64,000 bases of DNA from Brachyhypopomus gauderio. Taxonomy: Eukaryota > Chordata > Actinopteri > Gymnotiformes > Hypopomidae. Both the position numbers and the translations under genes were made by a program. This document shows positions 1 to 15,100 of the stretch, piece after piece. The notes under the pieces are model-generated. The model had not been told where the DNA came from. It did not search any database and was given only the letters and a program-made list of their open reading frames with translations. Every line of letters begins with the position of its first letter. The stretch's first letter is position 1. The stretch covers positions 21,059,048-21,123,047 of the forward strand of contig NC_135212.1 in NCBI RefSeq assembly GCF_052324685.1, given 5' to 3'.

Positions 1-3000
1 TTGGGGCCACTGAACTGCACCCTGATGCTGTAGCTGTTGATGTTGTGTTGGGGCCACTGACATGCACACTGATACTGTAGCTGTTGATGGCTTGTTGGGG
101 CCACTGACATGCGCACTGATGCTGTAGCTGTTGATGGTGTGTTGGGGCCAGTGAACTGCACACTGATGCTGTGCCTGTTGATGGCGTGTTGGGGCCTCTG
201 ACATGACATGCGCACTGATGCTTTAGCTGTTAATGATGTGTTGGGGCCACTGAACTGCACCCTGATGCTGTAGCTGTTGTGTTGGGGCCACTGACATGCA
301 CACTGATACTGTAGCTGTTGATGGCTTGTTGGGGCCACTGAGATGCGCACTGAAGCTGTAGCTGTTGATGGTGTGTTGGGGCCAGTGAACTGCACACTGA
401 TGCTTTGCCTGTTGATGGCTTGTTGGGGCCACTGACATTCACACTGATTCTGTAGCTGTTGATGGCGTGTTGGGGCCACTGACATGTGCACTGATGCTGT
501 AGCTGTTGATGGTGTGTTGGGGCCACTGAAATGCACACTGATACTGTAGCTGTTGATGGCTTGTTGGGGCCACTGACATGCGCACTGATGCTGTAGCTGT
601 TGATGGCGTGTTGGGGCCACTGAACTGCACCCTGATGCTGTAGCTGTTGATGTTGTGTTGGGGCCACTGACATGCACACTGATACTGTAGCTGTTGATGG
701 CTTGTTGGGGCCACTGACATGCGCACTGATGCTGTAGCTGTTGATGGTGTGTTGGGGCCAGTGAACTGCACACTGATGCTTTGCCTGTTGATGGCTTGTT
801 GGGGCCACTGACATTCACACTGATACTGTAGCTGTTGATGGCATGTTGGGGCCACTGACATATGCACTGATGCTGTAGCTGTTGATGGTGTGTTGGGGCC
901 ACTGAACTGCACACTGATGCTGTAGCTGTTGATGGCTTGTTGGGGCCACTGACATTCACACTGATACTGTAGCTGTTGATGGCGTGTTGGGGCCACTGAA
1001 CTGCACACTGATGCTGTAGCTGTTGATTGCTTTAGCGGCACTGACTTGCACCTTGATGCTGTAGCTGTTGATTGCTTTAGCGGCACTGACTTGCACCTTG
1101 ATGCTGTATCGATTGAGGGTGTGTTGGGGCCAGTGACCTGCACACTGATGCGGTGCCTGTTGATAGTGTGTTGGGGCCTCTGACATGCGCACTGATGCTG
1201 TAGCTGTTAATGATGTGTTGGGGCCACTGAACTGCACCCTGATGCTGTAGCTGTTGATGTTGTGTTGGGGCCACTGACATGCACACTGATACTGTAGCTG
1301 TTGATGGCTTGTTGGGGCCACTGACATGCGCACTGATGCTGTAGCTGTTGATGGTGTGTTGGGGCCAGTGAACTGCACACTGATGCTGTGCCTGTTGATG
1401 GCGTGTTGGGGCCTCTGACATGACATGCGCACTGATGCTTTAGCTGTTAATGATGTGTTGGGGCCACTGAACTGCACCCTGATGCTGTAGCTGTTGTGTT
1501 GGGGCCACTGACATGCACACTGATACTGTAGCTGTTGATGGCTTGTTGGGGCCACTGAGATGCGCACTGAAGCTGTAGCTGTTGATGGTGTGTTGGGGCC
1601 AGTGAACTGCACACTGATGCTTTGCCTGTTGATGGCTTGTTGGGGCCACTGACATTCACACTGATTCTGTAGCTGTTGATGGCGTGTTGGGGCCACTGAC
1701 ATGTGCACTGATGCTGTAGCTGTTGATGGTGTGTTGGGGCCACTGAAATGCACACTGATACTGTAGCTGTTGATGGCTTGTTGGGGCCACTGACATGCGC
1801 ACTGATGCTGTAGCTGTTGATGGCGTGTTGGGGCCACTGAACTGCACCCTGATGCTGTAGCTGTTGATGTTGTGTTGGGGCCACTGACATGCACACTGAT
1901 GCTGTAGCTGTTGATTGCTTTAGCGGCACTGACTTGCACCTTGATGCTGTAGCTGTTGATTGCTTTAGCGGCACTGACTTGCACCTTGATGCTGTATCGA
2001 TTGAGGGTGTGTTGGGGCCAGTGACCTGCACACTGATGCGGTGCCTGTTGATAGTGTGTTGGGGCCTCTGACATGCGCACTGATGCTGTAGCTGTTAATG
2101 ATGTGTTGGGGCCACTGAACTGCACCCTGATGCTGTAGCTGTTGATGTTGTGTTGGGGCCACTGACATGCACACTGATACTGTAGCTGTTGATGGCTTGT
2201 TGGGGCCACTGACATGCGCACTGATGCTGTAGCTGTTGATGGTGTGTTGGGGCCAGTGAACTGCACACTGATGCTGTGCCTGTTGATGGCGTGTTGGGGC
2301 CTCTGACATGACATGCGCACTGATGCTTTAGCTGTTAATGATGTGTTGGGGCCACTGAACTGCACCCTGATGCTGTAGCTGTTGTGTTGGGGCCACTGAC
2401 ATGCACACTGATACTGTAGCTGTTGATGGCTTGTTGGGGCCACTGAGATGCGCACTGAAGCTGTAGCTGTTGATGGTGTGTTGGGGCCAGTGAACTGCAC
2501 ACTGATGCTTTGCCTGTTGATGGCTTGTTGGGGCCACTGACATTCACACTGATTCTGTAGCTGTTGATGGCGTGTTGGGGCCACTGACATGTGCACTGAT
2601 GCTGTAGCTGTTGATGGTGTGTTGGGGCCACTGAAATGCACACTGATACTGTAGCTGTTGATGGCTTGTTGGGGCCACTGACATGCGCACTGATGCTGTA
2701 GCTGTTGATGGCGTGTTGGGGCCACTGAACTGCACCCTGATGCTGTAGCTGTTGATGTTGTGTTGGGGCCACTGACATGCACACTGATACTGTAGCTGTT
2801 GATGGCTTGTTGGGGCCACTGACATGCGCACTGATGCTGTAGCTGTTGATGGTGTGTTGGGGCCAGTGAACTGCACACTGATGCTTTGCCTGTTGATGGC
2901 TTGTTGGGGCCACTGACATTCACACTGATACTGTAGCTGTTGATGGCATGTTGGGGCCACTGACATATGCACTGATGCTGTAGCTGTTGATGGTGTGTTG

Positions 3001-4300
3001 GGGCCACTGAACTGCACACTGATGCTGTAGCTGTTGATGGCTTGTTGGGGCCACTGACATTCACACTGATACTGTAGCTGTTGATGGCGTGTTGGGGCCA
3101 CTGAACTGCACACTGATGCTGTAGCTGTTGATTGCTTTAGCGGCACTGACTTGCACCTTGATGCTGTAGCTGTTGATTGCTTTAGCGGCACTGACTTGCA
3201 CCTTGATGCTGTATCGATTGAGGGTGTGTTGGGGCCAGTGACCTGCACACTGATGCGGTGCCTGTTGATAGTGTGTTGGGGCCTCTGACATGCGCACTGA
3301 TGCTGTAGCTGTTAATGATGTGTTGGGGCCACTGAACTGCACCCTGATGCTGTAGCTGTTGATGTTGTGTTGGGGCCACTGACATGCACACTGATACTGT
3401 AGCTGTTGATGGCTTGTTGGGGCCACTGACATGCGCACTGATGCTGTAGCTGTTGATGGTGTGTTGGGGCCAGTGAACTGCACACTGATGCTGTGCCTGT
3501 TGATGGCGTGTTGGGGCCTCTGACATGACATGCGCACTGATGCTTTAGCTGTTAATGATGTGTTGGGGCCACTGAACTGCACCCTGATGCTGTAGCTGTT
3601 GTGTTGGGGCCACTGACATGCACACTGATACTGTAGCTGTTGATGGCTTGTTGGGGCCACTGAGATGCGCACTGAAGCTGTAGCTGTTGATGGTGTGTTG
3701 GGGCCAGTGAACTGCACACTGATGCTTTGCCTGTTGATGGCTTGTTGGGGCCACTGACATTCACACTGATTCTGTAGCTGTTGATGGCGTGTTGGGGCCA
3801 CTGACATGTGCACTGATGCTGTAGCTGTTGATGGTGTGTTGGGGCCACTGAAATGCACACTGATACTGTAGCTGTTGATGGCTTGTTGGGGCCACTGACA
3901 TGCGCACTGATGCTGTAGCTGTTGATGGCGTGTTGGGGCCACTGAACTGCACCCTGATGCTGTAGCTGTTGATGTTGTGTTGGGGCCACTGACATGCACA
4001 CTGATACTGTAGCTGTTGATGGCTTGTTGGGGCCACTGACATGCGCACTGATGCTGTAGCTGTTGATGGTGTGTTGGGGCCAGTGAACTGCACACTGATG
4101 CTTTGCCTGTTGATGGCTTGTTGGGGCCACTGACATTCACACTGATACTGTAGCTGTTGATGGCATGTTGGGGCCACTGACATATGCACTGATGCTGTAG
4201 CTGTTGATGGTGTGTTGGGGCCACTGAACTGCACACTGATGCTGTAGCTGTTGATGGCTTGTTGGGGCCACTGACATTCACACTGATACTGTAGCTGTTG
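1..4300. repeat. 1,217-bp higher-order repeat group A (with an 888-bp variant)
   Basis: The ordered series of monomer variants recurs in register. A landmark segment containing the TGACATGACATGCGC 5-bp duplication followed by GCTTTAGCTGTTAATG is found near 205, 1,417, 2,307 and 3,524. Matching positions at 223, 1,440, 2,328 and 3,545 give spacings of 1,217, 888 and 1,217 bp. The difference of 329 bp is exactly seven 47-bp monomers, so the short copy is a clean in-register deletion, as expected from unequal crossover or replication slippage between monomers. Confidence 0.9.
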
Positions 4301-7300
4301 ATGGCGTGTTGGGGTCACTGAACTGCACACTGATGCTGTAGCTGTTGATTGCTTTAGCGGCACTGACTTGCACCTTGATGCTGTAGCTGTTGATTGCTTT
4401 AGCGGCACTGACTTGCACCTTGATGCTGTATCGATTGAGGGTGTGTTGGGGCCAGTGACCTGCACACTGATGCGGTGCCTGTTGATAGTGTGTTGGGGCC
4501 TCTGACATGCGCACTGATGCTGTAGCTGTTAATGATGTGTTGGGGCCACTGAACTGCACCCTGATGCTGTAGCTGTTGATGGCTTGTTGGGGCCACTGAC
4601 ATGCGCACTGATGCTGTAGCTGTTGATGGTGTGTTGGGGCCAGTGAACTGCACACTGATGCTTTGCCTGTTGATGGCTTGTTGGGGCCACTGACATTCAC
4701 ACTGATACTGTAGCTGTTGATGGCATGTTGGGGCCACTGACATATGCACTGATGCTGTAGCTGTTGATGGTGTGTTGGGGCCACTGAACTGCACACTGAT
4801 GCTGTAGCTGTTGATTGTTTTAGCGGCTCTGACCTGCACCTTGATGCTGTATCGATTGAGGGTGTGTTGGAGCCAGTGACCTGCACACTGATGCGGTGCC
4901 TGTTGATAGCGTGTTGGGGCCTCTGACATGCGCACTGATGCTGTAGCTGTTAATGATGTGTTGGGGCCACTGAACTGCACCCTGATGATGTAGCTGTTGT
5001 GTTGGGGCCACTGACGTGCACACTGATACTGTAGCTGTTGATGGCTTGTTGGGGCCACTGACATGCACACTGATGCTGTGGCTGTTGATGGTGTGTTTGG
5101 GCCAGTGAACTGCACACTGATGCTGTGCCTGTTGATGGCTTGTTGGGGCCACTGACATTCACACTGATACTGTAGCTGTTGATGGCGTGTTGGGGCCACT
5201 GACATGTGCACTGATGCTGTAGCTGTTGAGGGTGTGTTGGGGCCACTGAACTGCACACTGATGCTGTAGCTGTTGATTGTTTTAGCGGCACTGACCTGCA
5301 CCTTGATGCTGTAGCTGTTGATTGTTTTAGCGGCACTGACCTGCACCTTGATGCTGTATCGATTGAGGGTGTGTTGGGGCCTCTGACATGCACACTGATG
5401 CTGTAGCTGTTAATGATGTGTTGGGGCCACTGAACTGCACCCTGTTGCTGTAGCTGTTGTGTTGGGGCCACTGACATGCACACTGATACTGTAGCTGTTG
5501 ATGGCTTGTTGGGGCCACTGACATGCGCACTGAAGCTGTAGCTGTTGATGGCGTGTTGGGGCCACTGAACTGCACACTGATGCTGTAGCTGTTGATTGCT
5601 TTAGCGGCACTGACTTGCACCTTGATGCTGTAGCTGTTGATTGTTTTAGCGGCACTGACCTGCACCTTGATGCTGTATCGATTGAGGGTGTGTTGGGGCC
5701 AGTGACCTGCACACTGATGCTGTGCCTGTTGATGGCGTGTTGGGGCCTCTGACATGCGCACTGATGCTTTAGCTGTTAATGATGTGTTGGGGCCACTGAA
5801 CTGCACCCTGATGCTGTAGCTGTTGTGTTGGGGCCACTGACATGCACACTGATACTGTAGCTGTTGATGGCTTGTTGGGGCCACTGAGATGCGCACTGAA
5901 GCTGTAGCTGTTGATGGCGTGTTGGGGCCACTGACATGTGCACTGATGCTGTAGCTGTTGAGGGTGTGTTGGGGCCACTGAACTGCACACTGATGCTGTA
6001 GCTGTTGATTGCTTTAGCGGCACTGACCTGCACCTTGATGCTGTATCGATTGAGGGTGTGTTGGGGCCAGTGACCTGCACACTGATGCTGTGCCTGTTGA
6101 TGTCGTGTTGGGGCCTCTGACATGCGCACTGATGCTGTAGCTGTTAATGATGTGTTGGGGCCACTGAACTGCACCCTGATGCTGTAGCTGTTGTGTTGGG
6201 GCCACTGACATTCACACTGATACTGTAGCTGTTGATGGCGTGTTGGGGCCTCTGACATGCGCACTGATGCTGTAGCTGTTGATGGCGTGTTGGGGCCACT
6301 GAACTGCACCCTGATGCTGTAGCTGTTGATGTTGTGTTGGGGCCACTGACATGCACACTGATACCGTAGCAGTTGATGGCTTGTTGGGGCCACTGACATG
6401 CGCACTGATGCTGTGGCTGTTGATGGTGTGTTGGGGCCAGTGAACTGCACACTGATGCTGTGCCTGTTGATGGCTTGTTGGGGCCACTGACATTCACACT
6501 GATACTGTAGCTGTTGATGGCGTGTTGGGGCCACTGACATGTGCACTGATGCTGTAGCTGTTGAGGGTGTGTTGGGGCCACTGAACTGCACACTGATGCT
6601 GTAGCTGTTGATTGCTTTAGTGGCACTGACCTGCACCTTGATGCTGTATCGATTGAGGGTGTGTTGGGGCCAGTGACCTGCACACTGATGCTGTGCCTGT
6701 TGATGTCGTGTTGGGGCCTCTGACATGCGCACTGATGCTGTAGCTGTTAATGATGTGTTGGGGCCACTGAACTGCACCCTGATGCTGTAGCTGTTGTGTT
6801 GGGGCCACTGACATGCACACTGATACTGTAGCTGTTGATGGCTTGTTGGGGCCACTGACATGCGCACTGATTCTGTAGCTGTTGATGGTGTGTTGGGGCC
6901 AGTGAACTGCACACTGATGCTGTGCCTGTTGATGGCTTGTTGGGGCCACTGACATTCACACTGATACTGTAGCTGTTGATGGCGTGTTGGGGCCACTGAC
7001 ATGTGCACTGATGCTGTAGCTGTTGAGGGTGTGTTGAGGCCACTGAACTGCACACTGATGCTGTAGCTGTTGATGGTGTGTTGGGGCCACTGAAATGCAC
7101 ACTGATACTGTAGCTGTTGATGGCTTGTTGCGGCCACTGACATGCGCACTGATGCTGTAGCTGTTGATGGCGTGTTGGGGCCACTGAACTGCACCCTGAT
7201 GCTGTAGCTGTTGATGTTGTGTTGGGGCCACTGACATGCACACTGATACTGTAGCTGTTGATGGCTTGTTGGGGCCACTGACATGCGCACTGATGCTGTG

Positions 7301-8720
7301 GCTGTTGATGGTGTGTTGGGGCCAGTGAACTGCACACTGATGCTGTGCCTGTTGATGGCTTGTTGGGGCCACTGACATTCACACTGATACTGTAGCTGTT
7401 GATGGCGTGTTGGGGCCACTGACATGTTTACTGATGCTGTAGCTGTTGAGGGTGTGTTGGGGCCACTGAACTGCACACTGATGCTGTAGCTGTTGATTGC
7501 TTTAGCGGCACTGACCTGCACCTTGATGCTGTATCGATTGAGGGTGTGTTGGGGCCAGTGACCTGCACACTGATGCTGTGCCTGTTGATGGCGTGTTGGG
7601 GCCTCTGACATGCGCACTGATGCTTTAGCTGTTAATGATGTGTTGGGGCCACTGAACTGCACCCTGATGCTGTAGCTGTTGTGTTGGGGCCACTGACATG
7701 CACACTGATACTGTAGCTGTTGATGGCTTGTTGGGGCCACTGAGATGCGCACTGAAGCTGTAGCTGTTGATGGCGTGTTGGGGCCACTGACATGTGCACT
7801 GATGCTGTAGCTGTTGAGGGTGTGTTGGGGCCACTGAACTGCACACTGATGCTGTAGCTGTTGATTGCTTTAGCGGCACTGACCTGCACCTTGATGCTGT
7901 ATCGATTGAGGGTGTGTTGGGGCCAGTGACCTGCACACTGATGCTGTGCCTGTTGATGTCGTGTTGGGGCCTCTGACATGCGCACTGATGCTGTAGCTGT
8001 TAATGATGTGTTGGGGCCACTGAACTGCACCCTGATGCTGTAGCTGTTGTGTTGGGGCCACTGACATGCACACTGATACTGTAGCTGTTGATGGCTTGTT
8101 GGGGCCACTGACATGCGCACTGATTCTGTAGCTGTTGATGGTGTGTTGGGGCCAGTGAACTGCACACTGATGCTGTGCCTGTTGATGGCTTGTTGGGGCC
8201 ACTGACATTCACACTGATACTGTAGCTGTTGATGGCGTGTTGGGGCCACTGACATGTGCACTGATGCTGTAGCTGTTGAGGGTGTGTTGAGGCCACTGAA
8301 CTGCACACTGATGCTGTAGCTGTTGATTGTTTTAGCGGCACTGACCTGCACCTTGATGCTGTAGCTGTTGAGGGTGTGTTGAGGCCACTGAACTGCACAC
8401 TGATGCTGTAGCTGTTGATGGTGTGTTGGGGCCACTGAAATGCACACTGATACTGTAGCTGTTGATGGCTTGTTGCGGCCACTGACATGCGCACTGATGC
8501 TGTAGCTGTTGATGGCGTGTTGGGGCCACTGAACTGCACCCTGATGCTGTAGCTGTTGATGTTGTGTTGGGGCCACTGACATGCACACTGATACTGTAGC
8601 TGTTGATGGCTTGTTGGGGCCACTGACATGCGCACTGATGCTGTGGCTGTTGATGGTGTGTTGGGGCCAGTGAACTGCACACTGATGCTGTGCCTGTTGA
8701 TGGCTTGTTGGGGCCACTGA
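1890..8720. repeat. First copy of a large (about 7.4 kb period) array duplication
   Basis: This segment recurs at about 9,287-16,164. Matching landmarks are offset by 7,397 bp on the left part (2,328/9,725; 3,545/10,942) and 7,444 bp on the right part (4,950/12,394; 5,769/13,213; 7,625/15,069). The offset changes by exactly 47 bp because the left copy lacks one monomer near 4,575. A rare GGGGTCACTG variant is shared at 4,315 and 11,712. One visible base difference is T at 6,621 where the second copy has C. Homology ends near 8,720, where this copy switches to the GATTCTG-containing 1,217-bp type while the other continues as 1,345-bp type. Confidence 0.85.
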
Positions 8721-11700
8721 CATTCACACTGATTCTGTAGCTGTTGATGGCGTGTTGGGGCCACTGACATGTGCACTGATGCTGTAGCTGTTGATGGTGT
8801 GTTGGGGCCACTGAAATGCACACTGATACTGTAGCTGTTGATGGCTTGTTGGGGCCACTGACATGCGCACTGATGCTGTAGCTGTTGATGGCGTGTTGGG
8901 GCCACTGAACTGCACCCTGATGCTGTAGCTGTTGATGTTGTGTTGGGGCCACTGACATGCACACTGATACTGTAGCTGTTGATGGCTTGTTGGGGCCACT
9001 GACATGCGCACTGATGCTGTAGCTGTTGATGGTGTGTTGGGGCCAGTGAACTGCACACTGATGCTTTGCCTGTTGATGGCTTGTTGGGGCCACTGACATT
9101 CACACTGATACTGTAGCTGTTGATGGCATGTTGGGGCCACTGACATATGCACTGATGCTGTAGCTGTTGATGGTGTGTTGGGGCCACTGAACTGCACACT
9201 GATGCTGTAGCTGTTGATGGCTTGTTGGGGCCACTGACATTCACACTGATACTGTAGCTGTTGATGGCGTGTTGGGGCCACTGAACTGCACACTGATGCT
9301 GTAGCTGTTGATTGCTTTAGCGGCACTGACTTGCACCTTGATGCTGTAGCTGTTGATTGCTTTAGCGGCACTGACTTGCACCTTGATGCTGTATCGATTG
9401 AGGGTGTGTTGGGGCCAGTGACCTGCACACTGATGCGGTGCCTGTTGATAGTGTGTTGGGGCCTCTGACATGCGCACTGATGCTGTAGCTGTTAATGATG
9501 TGTTGGGGCCACTGAACTGCACCCTGATGCTGTAGCTGTTGATGTTGTGTTGGGGCCACTGACATGCACACTGATACTGTAGCTGTTGATGGCTTGTTGG
9601 GGCCACTGACATGCGCACTGATGCTGTAGCTGTTGATGGTGTGTTGGGGCCAGTGAACTGCACACTGATGCTGTGCCTGTTGATGGCGTGTTGGGGCCTC
9701 TGACATGACATGCGCACTGATGCTTTAGCTGTTAATGATGTGTTGGGGCCACTGAACTGCACCCTGATGCTGTAGCTGTTGTGTTGGGGCCACTGACATG
9801 CACACTGATACTGTAGCTGTTGATGGCTTGTTGGGGCCACTGAGATGCGCACTGAAGCTGTAGCTGTTGATGGTGTGTTGGGGCCAGTGAACTGCACACT
9901 GATGCTTTGCCTGTTGATGGCTTGTTGGGGCCACTGACATTCACACTGATTCTGTAGCTGTTGATGGCGTGTTGGGGCCACTGACATGTGCACTGATGCT
10001 GTAGCTGTTGATGGTGTGTTGGGGCCACTGAAATGCACACTGATACTGTAGCTGTTGATGGCTTGTTGGGGCCACTGACATGCGCACTGATGCTGTAGCT
10101 GTTGATGGCGTGTTGGGGCCACTGAACTGCACCCTGATGCTGTAGCTGTTGATGTTGTGTTGGGGCCACTGACATGCACACTGATACTGTAGCTGTTGAT
10201 GGCTTGTTGGGGCCACTGACATGCGCACTGATGCTGTAGCTGTTGATGGTGTGTTGGGGCCAGTGAACTGCACACTGATGCTTTGCCTGTTGATGGCTTG
10301 TTGGGGCCACTGACATTCACACTGATACTGTAGCTGTTGATGGCATGTTGGGGCCACTGACATATGCACTGATGCTGTAGCTGTTGATGGTGTGTTGGGG
10401 CCACTGAACTGCACACTGATGCTGTAGCTGTTGATGGCTTGTTGGGGCCACTGACATTCACACTGATACTGTAGCTGTTGATGGCGTGTTGGGGCCACTG
10501 AACTGCACACTGATGCTGTAGCTGTTGATTGCTTTAGCGGCACTGACTTGCACCTTGATGCTGTAGCTGTTGATTGCTTTAGCGGCACTGACTTGCACCT
10601 TGATGCTGTATCGATTGAGGGTGTGTTGGGGCCAGTGACCTGCACACTGATGCGGTGCCTGTTGATAGTGTGTTGGGGCCTCTGACATGCGCACTGATGC
10701 TGTAGCTGTTAATGATGTGTTGGGGCCACTGAACTGCACCCTGATGCTGTAGCTGTTGATGTTGTGTTGGGGCCACTGACATGCACACTGATACTGTAGC
10801 TGTTGATGGCTTGTTGGGGCCACTGACATGCGCACTGATGCTGTAGCTGTTGATGGTGTGTTGGGGCCAGTGAACTGCACACTGATGCTGTGCCTGTTGA
10901 TGGCGTGTTGGGGCCTCTGACATGACATGCGCACTGATGCTTTAGCTGTTAATGATGTGTTGGGGCCACTGAACTGCACCCTGATGCTGTAGCTGTTGTG
11001 TTGGGGCCACTGACATGCACACTGATACTGTAGCTGTTGATGGCTTGTTGGGGCCACTGAGATGCGCACTGAAGCTGTAGCTGTTGATGGTGTGTTGGGG
11101 CCAGTGAACTGCACACTGATGCTTTGCCTGTTGATGGCTTGTTGGGGCCACTGACATTCACACTGATTCTGTAGCTGTTGATGGCGTGTTGGGGCCACTG
11201 ACATGTGCACTGATGCTGTAGCTGTTGATGGTGTGTTGGGGCCACTGAAATGCACACTGATACTGTAGCTGTTGATGGCTTGTTGGGGCCACTGACATGC
11301 GCACTGATGCTGTAGCTGTTGATGGCGTGTTGGGGCCACTGAACTGCACCCTGATGCTGTAGCTGTTGATGTTGTGTTGGGGCCACTGACATGCACACTG
11401 ATACTGTAGCTGTTGATGGCTTGTTGGGGCCACTGACATGCGCACTGATGCTGTAGCTGTTGATGGTGTGTTGGGGCCAGTGAACTGCACACTGATGCTT
11501 TGCCTGTTGATGGCTTGTTGGGGCCACTGACATTCACACTGATACTGTAGCTGTTGATGGCATGTTGGGGCCACTGACATATGCACTGATGCTGTAGCTG
11601 TTGATGGTGTGTTGGGGCCACTGAACTGCACACTGATGCTGTAGCTGTTGATGGCTTGTTGGGGCCACTGACATTCACACTGATACTGTAGCTGTTGATG

Positions 11701-12100
11701 GCGTGTTGGGGTCACTGAACTGCACACTGATGCTGTAGCTGTTGATTGCTTTAGCGGCACTGACTTGCACCTTGATGCTGTAGCTGTTGATTGCTTTAGC
11801 GGCACTGACTTGCACCTTGATGCTGTATCGATTGAGGGTGTGTTGGGGCCAGTGACCTGCACACTGATGCGGTGCCTGTTGATAGTGTGTTGGGGCCTCT
11901 GACATGCGCACTGATGCTGTAGCTGTTAATGATGTGTTGGGGCCACTGAACTGCACCCTGATGCTGTAGCTGTTGATGTTGTGTTGGGGCCACTGACATG
12001 CACACTGATACTGTAGCTGTTGATGGCTTGTTGGGGCCACTGACATGCGCACTGATGCTGTAGCTGTTGATGGTGTGTTGGGGCCAGTGAACTGCACACT
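8720..12100. repeat. 1,217-bp higher-order repeat group B
   Basis: Units start in register at 8,724, 9,941 and 11,158 (GATTCTGTAGCTG landmark after ACATTCACACT), spaced 1,217 bp. The pattern matches group A. The stretch from about 9,287 is also the left part of the second 7.4-kb copy, so two levels of repeat organisation overlap here. Confidence 0.88.
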
Positions 12101-15100
12101 GATGCTTTGCCTGTTGATGGCTTGTTGGGGCCACTGACATTCACACTGATACTGTAGCTGTTGATGGCATGTTGGGGCCACTGACATATGCACTGATGCT
12201 GTAGCTGTTGATGGTGTGTTGGGGCCACTGAACTGCACACTGATGCTGTAGCTGTTGATTGTTTTAGCGGCTCTGACCTGCACCTTGATGCTGTATCGAT
12301 TGAGGGTGTGTTGGAGCCAGTGACCTGCACACTGATGCGGTGCCTGTTGATAGCGTGTTGGGGCCTCTGACATGCGCACTGATGCTGTAGCTGTTAATGA
12401 TGTGTTGGGGCCACTGAACTGCACCCTGATGATGTAGCTGTTGTGTTGGGGCCACTGACGTGCACACTGATACTGTAGCTGTTGATGGCTTGTTGGGGCC
12501 ACTGACATGCACACTGATGCTGTGGCTGTTGATGGTGTGTTTGGGCCAGTGAACTGCACACTGATGCTGTGCCTGTTGATGGCTTGTTGGGGCCACTGAC
12601 ATTCACACTGATACTGTAGCTGTTGATGGCGTGTTGGGGCCACTGACATGTGCACTGATGCTGTAGCTGTTGAGGGTGTGTTGGGGCCACTGAACTGCAC
12701 ACTGATGCTGTAGCTGTTGATTGTTTTAGCGGCACTGACCTGCACCTTGATGCTGTAGCTGTTGATTGTTTTAGCGGCACTGACCTGCACCTTGATGCTG
12801 TATCGATTGAGGGTGTGTTGGGGCCTCTGACATGCACACTGATGCTGTAGCTGTTAATGATGTGTTGGGGCCACTGAACTGCACCCTGTTGCTGTAGCTG
12901 TTGTGTTGGGGCCACTGACATGCACACTGATACTGTAGCTGTTGATGGCTTGTTGGGGCCACTGACATGCGCACTGAAGCTGTAGCTGTTGATGGCGTGT
13001 TGGGGCCACTGAACTGCACACTGATGCTGTAGCTGTTGATTGCTTTAGCGGCACTGACTTGCACCTTGATGCTGTAGCTGTTGATTGTTTTAGCGGCACT
13101 GACCTGCACCTTGATGCTGTATCGATTGAGGGTGTGTTGGGGCCAGTGACCTGCACACTGATGCTGTGCCTGTTGATGGCGTGTTGGGGCCTCTGACATG
13201 CGCACTGATGCTTTAGCTGTTAATGATGTGTTGGGGCCACTGAACTGCACCCTGATGCTGTAGCTGTTGTGTTGGGGCCACTGACATGCACACTGATACT
13301 GTAGCTGTTGATGGCTTGTTGGGGCCACTGAGATGCGCACTGAAGCTGTAGCTGTTGATGGCGTGTTGGGGCCACTGACATGTGCACTGATGCTGTAGCT
13401 GTTGAGGGTGTGTTGGGGCCACTGAACTGCACACTGATGCTGTAGCTGTTGATTGCTTTAGCGGCACTGACCTGCACCTTGATGCTGTATCGATTGAGGG
13501 TGTGTTGGGGCCAGTGACCTGCACACTGATGCTGTGCCTGTTGATGTCGTGTTGGGGCCTCTGACATGCGCACTGATGCTGTAGCTGTTAATGATGTGTT
13601 GGGGCCACTGAACTGCACCCTGATGCTGTAGCTGTTGTGTTGGGGCCACTGACATTCACACTGATACTGTAGCTGTTGATGGCGTGTTGGGGCCTCTGAC
13701 ATGCGCACTGATGCTGTAGCTGTTGATGGCGTGTTGGGGCCACTGAACTGCACCCTGATGCTGTAGCTGTTGATGTTGTGTTGGGGCCACTGACATGCAC
13801 ACTGATACCGTAGCAGTTGATGGCTTGTTGGGGCCACTGACATGCGCACTGATGCTGTGGCTGTTGATGGTGTGTTGGGGCCAGTGAACTGCACACTGAT
13901 GCTGTGCCTGTTGATGGCTTGTTGGGGCCACTGACATTCACACTGATACTGTAGCTGTTGATGGCGTGTTGGGGCCACTGACATGTGCACTGATGCTGTA
14001 GCTGTTGAGGGTGTGTTGGGGCCACTGAACTGCACACTGATGCTGTAGCTGTTGATTGCTTTAGCGGCACTGACCTGCACCTTGATGCTGTATCGATTGA
14101 GGGTGTGTTGGGGCCAGTGACCTGCACACTGATGCTGTGCCTGTTGATGTCGTGTTGGGGCCTCTGACATGCGCACTGATGCTGTAGCTGTTAATGATGT
14201 GTTGGGGCCACTGAACTGCACCCTGATGCTGTAGCTGTTGTGTTGGGGCCACTGACATGCACACTGATACTGTAGCTGTTGATGGCTTGTTGGGGCCACT
14301 GACATGCGCACTGATTCTGTAGCTGTTGATGGTGTGTTGGGGCCAGTGAACTGCACACTGATGCTGTGCCTGTTGATGGCTTGTTGGGGCCACTGACATT
14401 CACACTGATACTGTAGCTGTTGATGGCGTGTTGGGGCCACTGACATGTGCACTGATGCTGTAGCTGTTGAGGGTGTGTTGAGGCCACTGAACTGCACACT
14501 GATGCTGTAGCTGTTGATGGTGTGTTGGGGCCACTGAAATGCACACTGATACTGTAGCTGTTGATGGCTTGTTGCGGCCACTGACATGCGCACTGATGCT
14601 GTAGCTGTTGATGGCGTGTTGGGGCCACTGAACTGCACCCTGATGCTGTAGCTGTTGATGTTGTGTTGGGGCCACTGACATGCACACTGATACTGTAGCT
14701 GTTGATGGCTTGTTGGGGCCACTGACATGCGCACTGATGCTGTGGCTGTTGATGGTGTGTTGGGGCCAGTGAACTGCACACTGATGCTGTGCCTGTTGAT
14801 GGCTTGTTGGGGCCACTGACATTCACACTGATACTGTAGCTGTTGATGGCGTGTTGGGGCCACTGACATGTTTACTGATGCTGTAGCTGTTGAGGGTGTG
14901 TTGGGGCCACTGAACTGCACACTGATGCTGTAGCTGTTGATTGCTTTAGCGGCACTGACCTGCACCTTGATGCTGTATCGATTGAGGGTGTGTTGGGGCC
15001 AGTGACCTGCACACTGATGCTGTGCCTGTTGATGGCGTGTTGGGGCCTCTGACATGCGCACTGATGCTTTAGCTGTTAATGATGTGTTGGGGCCACTGAA

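Noticed and set aside
1889..2071. Plus-strand 60-codon open frame in the array
   Set aside because: It exists only because several 45-bp variant monomers lie together at a repeat junction; no product is recognisable.
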